Shown: in pieces, positions 26,801-38,200 of the stretch
Numbering within the stretch: the stretch's first letter is position 1
How the letters are laid out: every line of letters starts with the position of its first letter
NCBI GenBank assembly: GCA_002633005.1
Contig: NMRA01000270.1
Coordinates: forward strand, 208,345-272,344
From: Phoronis australis
Taxonomy: Eukaryota; Phoronida; Phoronidae
Reading direction: 5' to 3'
DNA: 64,000 bases
Notes under the pieces: generated by a model
What the model saw: only the letters and a program-made list of their open reading frames with translations
What the model was told of the DNA's origin: nothing
Databases searched by the model: none
Program-made: the position numbers and the translations under genes

Positions 26801-26968
26801 AAGTCCCGTCGCCATGGTAGTAGCGAAAGGCAGTCAAAAAAATCCAAAAAAGCACACAAGGTGAAACGTAAGTCTTCGGAATCGGAGGAAAGCGATTCTG
26901 GCAGCAGTGAGCGGAGAGTGGGTAAGACGAAGAGTCGTAAACACAGGTCTAGATCACGATCAAGGTAA
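14863..26968 (+). CDS. PNISR: PNISR, PNN-interacting serine/arginine-rich protein homologue
   Basis: PNISR is a nuclear RS-domain protein that binds pinin and associates with splicing complexes. Plus-strand exons: 14863-14944 (ATG, in an exon opening at 14836), 15512-15628, 15812-15933, 16278-16376, 18729-18813, 19052-19239, 19689-19934, 21834-21945, 23720-23773, 24424-24579 (or -24583) and 26106-26968 (stop TAA). All junctions are GT-AG and in frame. About 710 residues result; human has about 805. Diagnostic blocks in family order: MWGGNQ start, VDWAALAKQWIAQKE, DAVKRKQLPAWIREGLEKME followed by a charged coiled coil, FDSDNED acidic stretch, MLEVTNEEI, APARQLANSNALASL, a Ser/Glu segment, then a long RS/RD/RE tail ending RKHRSRSRSR as in vertebrates. 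A polyproline run (seven P) follows the WAALAKQW block. ATTAAA at 27018 may be the poly(A) signal. The donor of the tenth coding exon is ambiguous, and an 11-nt microexon at 25962-25972 restores frame with the 24583 donor. The gene is divergent from COQ3. Confidence 0.95.
15001..15360. mobile_element. 360-bp MITE with TTAA ends in PNISR intron 1
   Basis: It starts TTAAAAGGATACTAAACC and ends with the inverse (GTTTGGTATCCTTTTAA). A second copy with the same ends and interior (GGGTTGTCGAG…CATTATTTTGTTTC) is at 50636-50992. The TTAA border fits piggyBac-type or other TTAA-targeting transposons; the superfamily is not proven. It encodes no protein. Confidence 0.8.
16327..16735 (+). repeat. Tandem copies of an exon end plus splice donor
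   Basis: The last ~50 bp of the exon ending at 16376 and the start of its intron (GACTATAACCATGGTGGGG … TATCAACAG|GTAAGT) recur as decayed copies ending near 16437 (TATCAACAG|GTTAGT), 16662 (TATCAACAGGCTTG) and 16731 (ATTAACAGGTCAGG). A MITE interrupts the third copy. Only the first is coding. Confidence 0.8.
16470..16626 (+). mobile_element. CAGTGGC-ended MITE inserted in a repeat copy
   Basis: The element starts CAGTGGCGTATTTAAGG and ends ATCCTGGATCTGCCCCTG, flanked by ATAAC on both sides. It contains NNN followed by a C run at 16581-16598, so its exact length is uncertain. Its family is the same as at 3.8, 5.7 and 31.4 kb. Confidence 0.8.
20337..20420 (+). repeat. Short degenerate tandem repeat (about 20 bp unit)
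   Basis: Four imperfect copies of a GCGAGAAGTCTCTGTTA-like unit lie inside a PNISR intron. I see no further function. Confidence 0.7.
23779..23882 (+). repeat. Four perfect 26-bp repeats starting at a PNISR splice donor
   Basis: The unit begins TAGTGTTCATCAAGTGACAG and ends TCATTA. Four identical copies follow the exon ending at 23773; the array begins at the sixth base of the intron, overlapping the donor (GTAAGTA). Perfect identity means recent expansion. Confidence 0.95.
23930..24068. repeat. Foldback (hairpin) element in a PNISR intron
   Basis: Two arms of about 50 bp are inverted copies of each other: the left contains GGTCAACCGGTTAAGACATC, the right contains GATGCCTTAACTGGTTGATC, with outer ends TTGATTGACTTTGCTGG and TGGTGAAGTCAATTGAG. 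The loop is about 25 bp. It is consistent with a small inverted-repeat transposable element. Confidence 0.75.
24571..25070 (+). repeat. G-rich minisatellite beginning at a PNISR splice donor
   Basis: About a dozen degenerate copies of a ~40-bp unit run through the first 490 bp of the intron. The consensus includes AAGTAGTCCTGTGTGGGTAG and GGGTCTGGGGTGCAGGG. The exon-intron boundary itself (ACTCTGTGTAGGTAGACAAG, then GGGGTGCGTGGAAGTAGTC) looks like the first unit. Confidence 0.85.
25962..25972 (+). CDS. PNISR: Possible 11-nt PNISR microexon
   Basis: TGCGAACACAG is flanked by a good acceptor (CTTTGTGCTCCAG) and a strong donor (GTAAGCAG). With the upstream donor at 24584 (GTAGAC) it reads AG|T GCG AAC ACA G|TG GAG and enters the last exon in frame. 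Skipping it while using the alternative donor at 24580 (GTAGGT) also keeps frame. The call rests on phase and splice sites only. Confidence 0.35.
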
Positions 26969-29232
26969 ACATTCATTGTATTCTGTTGTGGTTGTTATTT
27001 ACATAGTGTACGTCCCGATTAAAAGAGTCGCAGTCCAACTTTCAGCGTTGCTTTTCATGGGTATCGGTTATTCTGGAGTGTTCAATGAAATAGTCCATTA
27101 TTCAGTTAGTGGTCACCTCTTAAAAACCAAAAATGGAAGTTGAGCAAAACGTAATGATTGGGCGGCTTTTNGAGAACAGTAAGTTGTACGATTTTCTGAC
27201 GAGTTTTAAGTTTTAGCAATGAGCTAGAACATAGTCAGTGGACCATGAGATGCTGGAGCTGTAAAAAAAAGGGTTGCGCGAGTACTTTGACCTGGCAATT
27301 TTATTTTGAAAAGTAGTCGGACGTGGGTTACTTTCTCTGGTACCTGCAGTAGATTGGTCATTTACATCTTCTTTGGGAACCACAACTTTGTTTCTCAATC
27401 TGTGATTGCTTATCGCTGTTGTTTACGCCAGGTACGGAAGTTTAATCAATCAAAGCGTTTTTCTACATTAAATGTGGAACTTAAAAAAGGTAGCGACTTC
27501 AAATAATGAATAAGAAACACTTTATTTAGCCATACAAGAAAAAGTTAATTGCCAGTTGAAATTACTCACGAAATTTACTCTTACAGCTCGGGGACTTACT
27601 CATGTGGGTGATCGTATACATCTTGCAATGCCTTAATTGTCTGTCTCTGTCCATTCTGAGAAACCATAACAAAAAACTTACTATCTCTAAATGTGGACTT
27701 CAAGTCACAAAATGATATTTACTGCGAGGAAAGCCCATTTTCTTGAATGAATACATATGTGGCGTGTCAATATTCTAGGTAAACTGAGTTATTTTGTATT
27801 GTTAAAGGTGGGTATCTGAACGTCTGGGAACAAAGAATATAATAGAATTCATGGTTTAGTTCTATAATTGCTTCCTTGCAGGTCATAACATCTTCACAAC
27901 TTCACTGCTCTACAGCTGTCAAGAACATGTTTGTTCGACGTGAATTTCAATTCTACCACCTTACCACTTCTACGTTTTTTACTTTGTACATATTTTGTCC
28001 ATTTCCCCTGTATCTCGAATTTAGTTATTGATCAAATAAATCCTTCACGTTTGACCAAGTTTTTCATTAATTTAGCCAGCACTCCTGCCAGACTGTTGTC
28101 GGCTCATTAATATTTCCAGTTCATGGATGTGATAATGCCTAGGTGTCCATGGTAATAAAGAAAAAAAATCCAACAAACTTAGAATGTTAAGTAGAATATA
28201 CATCTGCAGAACCCTATTGATTCCTGGTGCTCCTTATTTTCCGATACAAGCATCACGTGTACTATCACAAGTACACTAAATGGTCCCTAATTCTCATCAC
28301 GCAAATAACTGGTACAGCGGCGTGTTTTATCAAAGGCCTTAGGTTACCTCGCAGCAACGGCATTCTTTGGCACATTATTGCAAATGTCTTCGTAAGCCAC
28401 AATAATGAACAGTGAAAATTTAAATCAAAGTTACGAGCGACTTGGCTAAGTTTTGACTTTCAACCTTTGATTACATACAATTAAATCTATTGTGGTTCTA
28501 TAGCGTTGCATCACTTTTAAGGTATGAGGGACAGAGGAAGTCCAGGGTAGAAACCAGTCTTTGTCTCATTAGTGTGATCAAATACTTCAAATTGGTGTTC
28601 CATGGGAAATTCTGAAATCAAGCAGAAAAGTCATCACGTACATCGAATCATTGGATGTTGATATGTTGTATGTTGACAACTTAAAAGCCTGAATTTTTTC
28701 ATGGTTTTACCAACAAGGGATTTCCAAAAATAGGCCCTGGGCAGATATTAGGAAAACAATCTTTCAAAACGCAAACAGATAAAAATTTGCAGTGCTTTTG
28801 GAAAATTTTCAAAAAATATGCCCATGGTGTACTTTTGGGTGGGACTACTTTCAGAAATTCCTGGTAAAACTTTGGAAGTCTGATGCAATGTTGTCTCGTG
28901 ATTGCTGGCTCACATATTGTGTTTAAAAACTAGAGATTCTCAAAAAGTCATTCTCGAAAGTAGAAATCACTGTATGATAATGCTCACATAAGTCAAGATT
29001 TTCGCTGAACTCTGACAAAGTTTGCAGATTTGGTTCTAATTTGTGCACTCCACCCTTATTAGTATGAGATCACATTAAAAATCTCAGTCCAGTTGGGTCC
29101 AACTTAAGAGAGATTTGTATAAAGCCCAACTTAAAATTTTAGAGACCTTTTTCTTTCATAAAATATTTGCTTCAATTTCAACATTAAGAAGAACTAGACG
29201 TTTGTTGTCAAGCAGTCATGATCCCAGTTGTG
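26969..29232. other. Convergent spacer between PNISR and NT5DC1
   Basis: No gene is seen. ATTAAA at 27018-27023 is a plausible PNISR poly(A) signal 50 bp after the stop codon. An N at 27171 marks a small assembly gap. Confidence 0.5.
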
Positions 29233-32200
29233 TTATAACTGCTTGTATAGTGCAGGATCACACTCACTTGCTATATAATCCAGTGTAGGTACTGCTATGT
29301 CTGCGTATTTCCTGACTACGTAACCCCAAAATGTGTTCATGTGCTTGAAACCAGGCAAGTTCTTTGGCTCGTTTTGGACGAGGGCGGCAGTCTCCTCTCG
29401 GAAGTAGGAACCCCAGCAATCTGAGTGAATGTAAGCCTTTTCCACATCAGATGGGGTCTGTAAAGATTGCAGTAGACTGTAAGTCGTATGCATGCATCAC
29501 ATAAGTGTTAGTTGGCCAATGTTCGGGGCTTGGAATTTTACTCTTCTCAGAGGATTTCCTTTGTTGGTTTCGATTTTCTCTTATTCGATGTCCAGTTTCC
29601 TCTCATTCATCTTTGTTTCATTATTTTGACTTTTTTCATGCAAAAATTTGTTTCCTGTAGATAAATTTTACAAAATAAAACATTTCTATTGCATAAGTCT
29701 ATTTATAGAACCATACGTTACCTGGAAAATTTCCCTCTTTTTGTAAATGGTCATTACAAGCCCTGAACGTTATTGCTAACAGGGGGTTCTTTAATTTTGT
29801 CAGTACAGTAAGAACAAAAAACAGGCATTAGGCTCATTATACTAGCTGCTAACAGGCATTAGGCTCATTGTACTAGCTGCTAACTCAAATTTCTGTAGTC
29901 TGAGTGGATGACTGTCGACTCCTAGGTTAGACGCTAATCCACGAGTAACTTTTTATGGTAGTCCAAGCTCAGTCGACTGGAGCAATGCAGGTTAATTGGC
30001 TCCGCCGAGGACACAAGCACATGACTGCAGTAACCACACTTGCCATGCTGCCACTGTTTTCTCAGCTTATTGAAAGCTAATAAATACATGTTGTCGCGTG
30101 ATTGACTAAGAAAACAGAATGAAACTTCTTGTAGTGAATGCTACAGTGCATGAGGGGATATAAGGAGGTCAAGTCGCTTCATACCATATTTAAAAACATC
30201 AAATCTCACATAAACCTGTCCACTTACATTCCCCTGCAGCCATTAGAAGTGAGACGCTCAGAAATCAAGGATGTTAAGTCGAGCATAAATGAATGAGATT
30301 AAAAGTGATTTTTTTCAAATTCAGGTGTTAGGGCACTTACACAGGTACAATGAATGAATGAAAAAATTTTTTACTTTACTAGCAAATACCAGAGTCAAGA
30401 ATTCCATCCTACAACTCACACTATGATCCAAAGTTACCACAGGCTCAATGCCTTCTTCAGTCCGTTTTCCCATTCCCTCTGTGGTCATCTCTTCCAAGAT
30501 GTACACCGTCTGCCAGTTGGCAAAGTTTTTAGCAGGAAATACATCTGAGCGCAGACTGTCTCCAAAGAACACGACTCTAGGGTCGTCCTTTCCAGTTTGT
30601 GCTTTTAAAAACGCAACTAAACCAGGAAGATTCCCTTGAGCATAAATTTGACACTGCTCGAGTTTATGAGTCACCTCAAATTCTTGGTAGTTGTCATCTG
30701 CAACACACAAAGCCAGTTCATCAGTCATTACAGGGGAGATAAGATATTTGTCCAAGTCTTAAAGCCTAACTTCAATGGAATTTTGTTACTTTAGATGTAT
30801 TAGGCTAACCAGGTAGTCTTAGCAAAGCCTTAGTAAAATATGAAAACGCCAGTTCAATCACGCAAGTGTAAGCCCGTCAAATGATTAGTGAAGCTGCCTT
30901 TTCGTGCCATGTTGTGTCACCGCAAGATCCCAGCACAAACAACAAAAGGTTGTATTGAATAGGGGTCTGAATAGAACACAATTGCGTGTGGGTGTTATTC
31001 GCAGCTGTTTGAATTAAAAGGTGATTCTCCTGGTGACGTAGACAAAAGCAAGCCAATACGCCAAACAGTTCGTTACATTTGCCAATTCATGGCACTAGTG
31101 GGCTCAGAGCGATGCTCTTAACATACTGTAGGAACCAAATTTACATGTGTTACCGTTGAAGATAGGCTTTAACGAAGAGGGAAACTGTTAAAGGCGCTAT
31201 GGTCTGATGTGGACTGCCACTTTTCTAAACAAAACCAAATTGCACGCTTTATGCTACCAATTGTTACTACAGCGAATACAGGCTATTGTGTTGGACAGTA
31301 AATAATGTGACATCACAAAATACTTGCAGTTCATTAAGCAGGACAGGGAGAGGGAAAGGAGAAGTAATGTCATCTATTAGGGTTGATGGGCAGGGACTGG
31401 GAGAGTGGCGGATTTAAGGGGGCATGGCACCCATGCCCCCTCCCTAAAATTCGACAGTTCGGGGGTGCGAATATGTGAGGGGCGAAATCCTGGATAATAC
31501 TCTGCCCTACCCCCCTCCCCTAACTCAAAATCCTAGATTCTCCCCTGTGGGATACCTAACAGTGACAAAAACCCTACTTTCATTATACAGCAATTAATTC
31601 TCAAAAACGACTATCTTTCAAGACGCTTTGTTCAACATTGTCTTCTCATTACTATAAATCCACATCTAGATTACCTACCTACAGTGTAAAAAGGATTGTT
31701 CTCAGTAAAGAATCGAGGCTTTTGAGCATGAGATACTGTAATATCAAACCACTGTTTCCAGTCAGCACTGAAAAGAATAAAATAACAACCAAAGTCTCAA
31801 TGTGGTTGACACTGTCAATGATTAAGCATTATGTGATACCAGTTTACAAATACTTATATGAAATCTTAAAGAATCTTGTTTAAGTATAGAGGAAAAACAA
31901 GAAAAGATTTATGAGTTAATTGGAAAGCCTTCATGTGACAAGCATATAAATTCTACGTGACATGAATACATAACTTTGATGAACATGGAGAATATGTTCG
32001 GAACTGTGGTTCATATGACCATGCCAAAATCTCACCTGTTACTTAACGATTACAAAAGGTGTATCAAATTGTTCTTTTTATCAGATATGACATGATTTCT
32101 CGGCCTTCGTAAGACCTGGCAGTTTGTAATTCCTCGAGTCAATACTCAACGCATAAAATGACCTTAGCTGTTTCAAGCTAAGTTATCCTGCCTGGTCTCT

Positions 32201-35200
32201 AGCAAAAGACATTTCACAAGTTCAGAAAACAGTGGATTTTTGTGGCAATTCCCGTGACATCATGGTGCTAACCTGGCACTGCACAGCAGAAATTCATTCA
32301 AGGTATGTGTAAGGCCTTGTGCTGATTTTCCAAACACAAGGCTACAGACCTTACTTTGTGCACCATAATGGCCATTTTGTCCCACTTTTCTGTTAAGTTT
32401 GGAAACCCGCAGGTGGTCAGTTGGGATCTGTCATTTCTTCCAAAGTATTTTAACAATTATAAAGACACTCGATAGGAGGCAGCAGATGACTAACCCAATG
32501 ATATGTTCCAATACAAAGTGTGCATAGTCAGGGTACGAGGTAGTCACTACAAACACAGTTTTCCCTTGTTTCTTCAACTCCTTCAACCAGTCTCTGACTT
32601 CTCTACCGCACTCGCGCACGTACTTCACATGGTCAGCCTTCATCGACGCAAAATATTCGCCAATGTCTTCTGCAGGAGAAAACATGTACAGCGCATATGA
32701 AAGGTCATAAATAACTAAAAACACATCAAAGACAAAGACACGTATACACGTATACAGTTGAATTCTGAAGAAAAGTCAAAAACACATCAAAGACAAAGAT
32801 TCGTATACACGTATATAGCTGAATCCTGAAGAAAAGTCAAATTTCTACCATTACGCGACTTTTTCCATGGTTAGAAATTTTTGAATCTGTTCATATTTAT
32901 AAGAGCTGCATTTCCCAGTACCAATTTCTAGTACCTCATGAGCTGACTGGCCCGTTTGGCAGTGAATAGGTAAGTTGGTGAAAGGCAGCGAAAGAGTTGA
33001 AGAAAATTAAACAAAACCACTAACATTTGCCAAATACTCCATGAACCTTTAACTTACTGCTTCAAGTAAATACTCATTTTACATCATATCACCTGCACTG
33101 CCTGTAGTGTACAACGCACTGGTTCACACATTAGTACCCCATTAGTAAATTGTTGTGTACCAGCCAACAACATCTCGCCTGTTTGGAGCAAATTTATCTT
33201 CTACCCTTAGAAAGCGACACAGTGGGATCACTTACGGGAAAAATGCTTGGGATGGAAAGCTTGATTGAGTGCAGATATTAAGTCCTTCCAGAAGTTATAC
33301 CTCAACTGTGGCTTGCCCGCCTGAAAACAAAAAATCGAAACAAAATACAGACATTTTTCCAGGCAAAACAAATAATTGAATCCACTCACAGTTAACACAG
33401 TGTATACTGTTAACTTATATTGGACAACGAGACTGAGTTCTCTCAACATATTCAGGCTGGGCTATCTTCCTTGCGTTCCGCAAGGACATTCTCATCAACA
33501 GCCTACGTTGCCCATGTATTGCGTTTTTATGTATATTTTCTCATTAACCTAAATTCTGTTCTTCCAAGTTCTTTTTCACAAACTGCGTTACTTTTCTTGA
33601 CAAACGGGAGGCTGAGGTACACGTGCTTCCCACTAGGTAGCACACGACGGGCCAAATGTACCTCATACACGTCTACATTAAAACTGGCAACACAAGCGGT
33701 TTATTACAAAAACATTTTATTAAAGAAGAGAATTGCAGTACATAGAAAAAAATTTCAGCTTGTAGAAACAGAAAGGTGTTAGCAAGAAAAAAGTACAGTT
33801 AATGAGACTTCCCTTGTGGCTGAAGCAATGGGATGATTGTCTACACTGATATGAACACTAAACAAATTTCTTTATATGTGGGGCTGAAATGAGTGGCAAT
33901 CTAGGGCCATTTTGTAATGAACGTTGTAGTCAAATGCGGAATTTTAATTTTTCGACTGGGGGTGGGCTTTTTGTAATGGACAGGGTGGCCACACCTCATA
34001 GTGGCTCCGCGAAGGACTTTATAGCGGAACAAACTTTTAGAATATCAATTGAGGTACAAACAGTCAGAGAAATGTAAATAAATGAAGCTTAATGGAGAGT
34101 ATGTATTTACAGAAGAATTTCAATTGCCACTGCGAAACAGTCGTATTTCTCAAAAAGGCAGTCAAATACGTTGCCTAGAGATGTCAGATCACTTGGTAGG
34201 ATCACCAACCTCAACAAAGTATCAAGTTCATCATGAATTAAAATCCACCTTTTCATCAATGATGTCAACACAGCGTGCCGCCACCAGTCCAGACAGAGTG
34301 TCAAAGTGGTTTTCAAACATCCTGTAGTCTGGAAATTGAAACAGTTGGACTTCAAACGCTACATCAGTGGGTCATAAATGACCAACTGCAAATTAAAATC
34401 AAAATAATAAAGGAATTAATTAAATCAAAAATACTACAAATCAGTTGCTCCTTTCTGACCACAGGGGCTATTCAGTTTTTGATGACCATCGGAAATTGAA
34501 TCGAGACAACTGAATGAACTAACCGTATGTGTCCACTCGCTTTAAGTCTGATCTCGATCAATAAACTTAAGAAGCATCACTCCAAAACTCCCAGCCCTGT
34601 ATCAAATATAATCTTGGGAAGAAATAATTTGAGAACAAATTCATCACGGTGAATTGATGGTCACAACAAAAATTTGTTTTTTAAGGAACTAGATTTATAA
34701 CAGTTTCAAACATTTAGTTCTGTTTGATACAGTTGAACATCTTCACAATGTCCCCTGTCTAGAACCTTTACATCAATATATCATACAAACTTTCAAGTCC
34801 TGACTTCATCCAATTTATTTCACTGCTAGTCAAAATATTTTTTTTAGTACAGACCCAGAAATCGCTTTCGCATTATATCCAGGTTCTCAATAACTCCCTT
34901 GTATGCGTTCACTTGTAAAACCGAGCTTAGAGGAGTTGGAGACACTTTTGTGCAATGTTCGATTGTCTGCCAGTAAAGCCAGGATTCAAAGCCAGGTCAC
35001 CCAAACCAATGAGTCACACTGCCTCCTCCTAGTCCCAATAGTGTACATTGACAAAGATAACAACAATATAACATTCAAATATCCCATCCCTTGTGACCAA
35101 CAGCTACGTTTATGACTTTGCGACCACACAGTCTGAAGGACGTGAACAAATGCTAACCCCACAATGAATTGTGTATATAGGAAGTATGACGAACTACTGT

Positions 35201-38200
35201 TTTATTGTAAGGCCCATTTCTTTTTAAAAGACGTTGCACAGGGTCAGTATGTCAGTCTACCCTGGCAACAACTAACTATTGTTATAACGGACAAATTCCA
35301 AAGGTCCCTTGATGTATGTCGTAATAAGGTTTGTCTGTATTAGATAAATATACACGCCCATGGACGCACACACACGCACAATCACTAACTTGATGCATAG
35401 TTGACATTGTTGAGTAAATCCAAATAATGCGGCCACACACGGTCTTCACCATAAACCTTGTTCATCTCAGTCTCGGTCATAAATCGTGTACCATGACTGG
35501 CTCTGTAAAATACAAAATACCATTAAGACTAAACAAAGCGTGATCGGTTCTGGTCTGTGGTCAATTCATTCTGAAACTATCACTAAAAAAATGGCATCAG
35601 GTGATACTGAGGGATCCCACTCACTTACCTGGCATCAGCCGACTTTCGAAATACGGCATTTCATTTGTTAAATATATTTATGTGAGCATATGGACCCGTC
35701 TAACTCCTTTCCCCCTTTTTTCTTCATTTTGGACCAGTCCACTAATTCCCTTGTTTTTAAAATCTATTGTATTTTATCCTCGATGAATAAAGTTTATTAT
35801 TATTATTAATTATCATTATTATTATTAATTATTATTATTATATAGCTGTGAGAAGACTAATTAAATCTTTGTTCAACGAGAGTAGACCAATCAAATCTCT
35901 GTTAAGGGAGAGTAGACCAGTCAAATCTTTACAAAAATAAGGCTTTACAACCAATGTCAACTTTAAAATATTTGTAAGAGCACGTTGGTTGAAACAAAAA
36001 GCGTTACTTACTCTTTTTGGACAAGCAGGAGAAAAAACACTCATACTCAACAAAATACAGCTATTTTGGGCTTGGAGGTGGTAACTAGTTTGCACAGTGG
36101 CTTAGACTTTTAGAAATGGTTATATATCATGAGTGTTGTTCACACGTAATAGACCTTTCAGTGAACCAGGGAAAGTAATTCTTTGTGAACTCTACCTTAG
36201 TCATACAACTGTCCCAGTTGGCCTGTGTAAGTAAAAACAACTACAAAAGGTTTATGGTCCTGGGTGTAAAGATACTTGTTTTCATTACCCACTATGAACT
36301 CTAAATAGCCAAGCCCGCAATTGCAAAACAGTCCACTCACCTGACTACCTTCCCATCTTCAGACAATTTACAGAAGTTGCCCGTCTCAAACTCGAGAATG
36401 AGTCCTCTACAACTAAAAGTGGAATACTCCTTGCAACACGAGCAGTATAAAAAATCAATGTTACCACGCACATATTTTAAATGGCTAAAACATGTTAAAG
36501 AAGCTTTAAAAACATAGGTCTGGAGTATTTCGTCAAGTTGTAAATGTAAACTGATGGTATTGAGACATGAACTTAGTGACAACAGCAGTGACAGTTTGGC
36601 AGATGTCTAATGGAGTGGAAGTTGATTTTGAGAACCGCTTAATGACCTGATTCAGCTTCTCATCACAAGGGGTCACTATAGCACTAATAGGTTGTGTCTA
36701 GCCACAGCATAAGTCCTCTCCATATTAATGTAATAAGTTTTACAACTACAATAAAGTGACATAGTACTTAGACGTTTATTCACAAGATGATGCCATGTTT
36801 GCTCTAACTCCACAGCTAACCACCAGGTGGTCACCATAAACAAAAGAACAGCTGTAATCATATAAAAATTAAGACACTTGAACAGGTTTTACTTACAAAA
36901 AGTCCTTCCATGCAGAGAGTGGTTCCAGCAGTGACTTGTCATATCCACACTTATCGACTAAGTGAGAGCCAAGGCAGTGATAAATCAGCTGAAACGCATT
37001 TACAAAATTCCAATGTGAATAAATATGATCAGGTTAATTTTATTATTAAACTTTCAGTATGTTATCAGATGAATAAGTTTTGCTTGGTAAACTGATTTGC
37101 AACTCAATTAGAAGAAATCAATTTTTAAGGTTTGTAGAGCAAACTGACCTTGGTTTGCATATCAATTACTAACATTAGGTCTACAGGATGTAATGTGGTC
37201 CCTTCGGGCCCTCCCTGCAGCTAACAGGATGTAAATCAAACAACTCACACAATTTAATGTCTATGGTGACAAACTGACTATCATGGTTTTCAGGAAAATT
37301 CACAGGGGTAGGGTTAAGTAAGATATGTCGATTCCAAATTCTACCTTTCTAAAAGCCAGAAATGTTCAGGAGCCATTTTTTGTTAGTTGATTACTGAATA
37401 CAATGGCAGTTAAGTTAGACTTGAGCCTGCCAGCACCATTTGTACAACTCGAATCTGACAAAACAGGAAAAAGTTGGAGCCAGTGGTGGCAGAGATTTGA
37501 CGTTTACCTGGTCGCAAGTGGACTCGAGGATGTGTCAGGAAAATAGAAAGTCAACATTTTACTGTACCTTCTTGGATCAGATGGCGTCAAACTATACAAC
37601 ACGTTTGATTTGTCGGCGAAATAGAAATTTAAATTAGACGTCGCGGTAATGGCACATTTTAACAAACATTATGGCCATGTGAAATACCGCAATATTGGCT
37701 GACAAGGTTTTTAGAACGTGCGCGCACAGAGTCGAAAAAATAAGAAATGGGGGGCTCGAATTTTTGAGAATGTGAACCTTTTACTAAAAAGAAAAACGGG
37801 GTACGTTCAGGGCTATGAATTGTGCATTCACTGAATTTTGGTAGTTCCTGCCTTTTTAGTGGACCTTTGTATTGTTTTCTACTTTTTTCGGACTTTTTGT
37901 TTTTCTGAGGCAGACCTTTTTGCCCACTTCACCAAGGGGGTTGGCACTCATTCGATCCCCCCGAGCCACCCCCCTGGGTGCGCATGCAGATCTTAAGCAT
38001 TGTACAAAGGGATGGGACTATGGTGATAGAGAGGACACATTTACTTGAGACAGCATTCTCAATGGGGTCCACGACAGTCACATCAAATTGAAGCTCCTAG
38101 ACTTGGAAGTAGATGACTACACTTTGGAAAATGAGATCAAAATTTGCAACGCCAGTGAACTGTTTCAACAGTATAGCTGTCCCATGGAAACTGCTGATTT

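Noticed and set aside
26361-26976. Open frames of 94-168 residues overlapping the last PNISR exon on both strands
   Set aside because: They are by-products of the skewed RS-repeat codons of the real reading frame.
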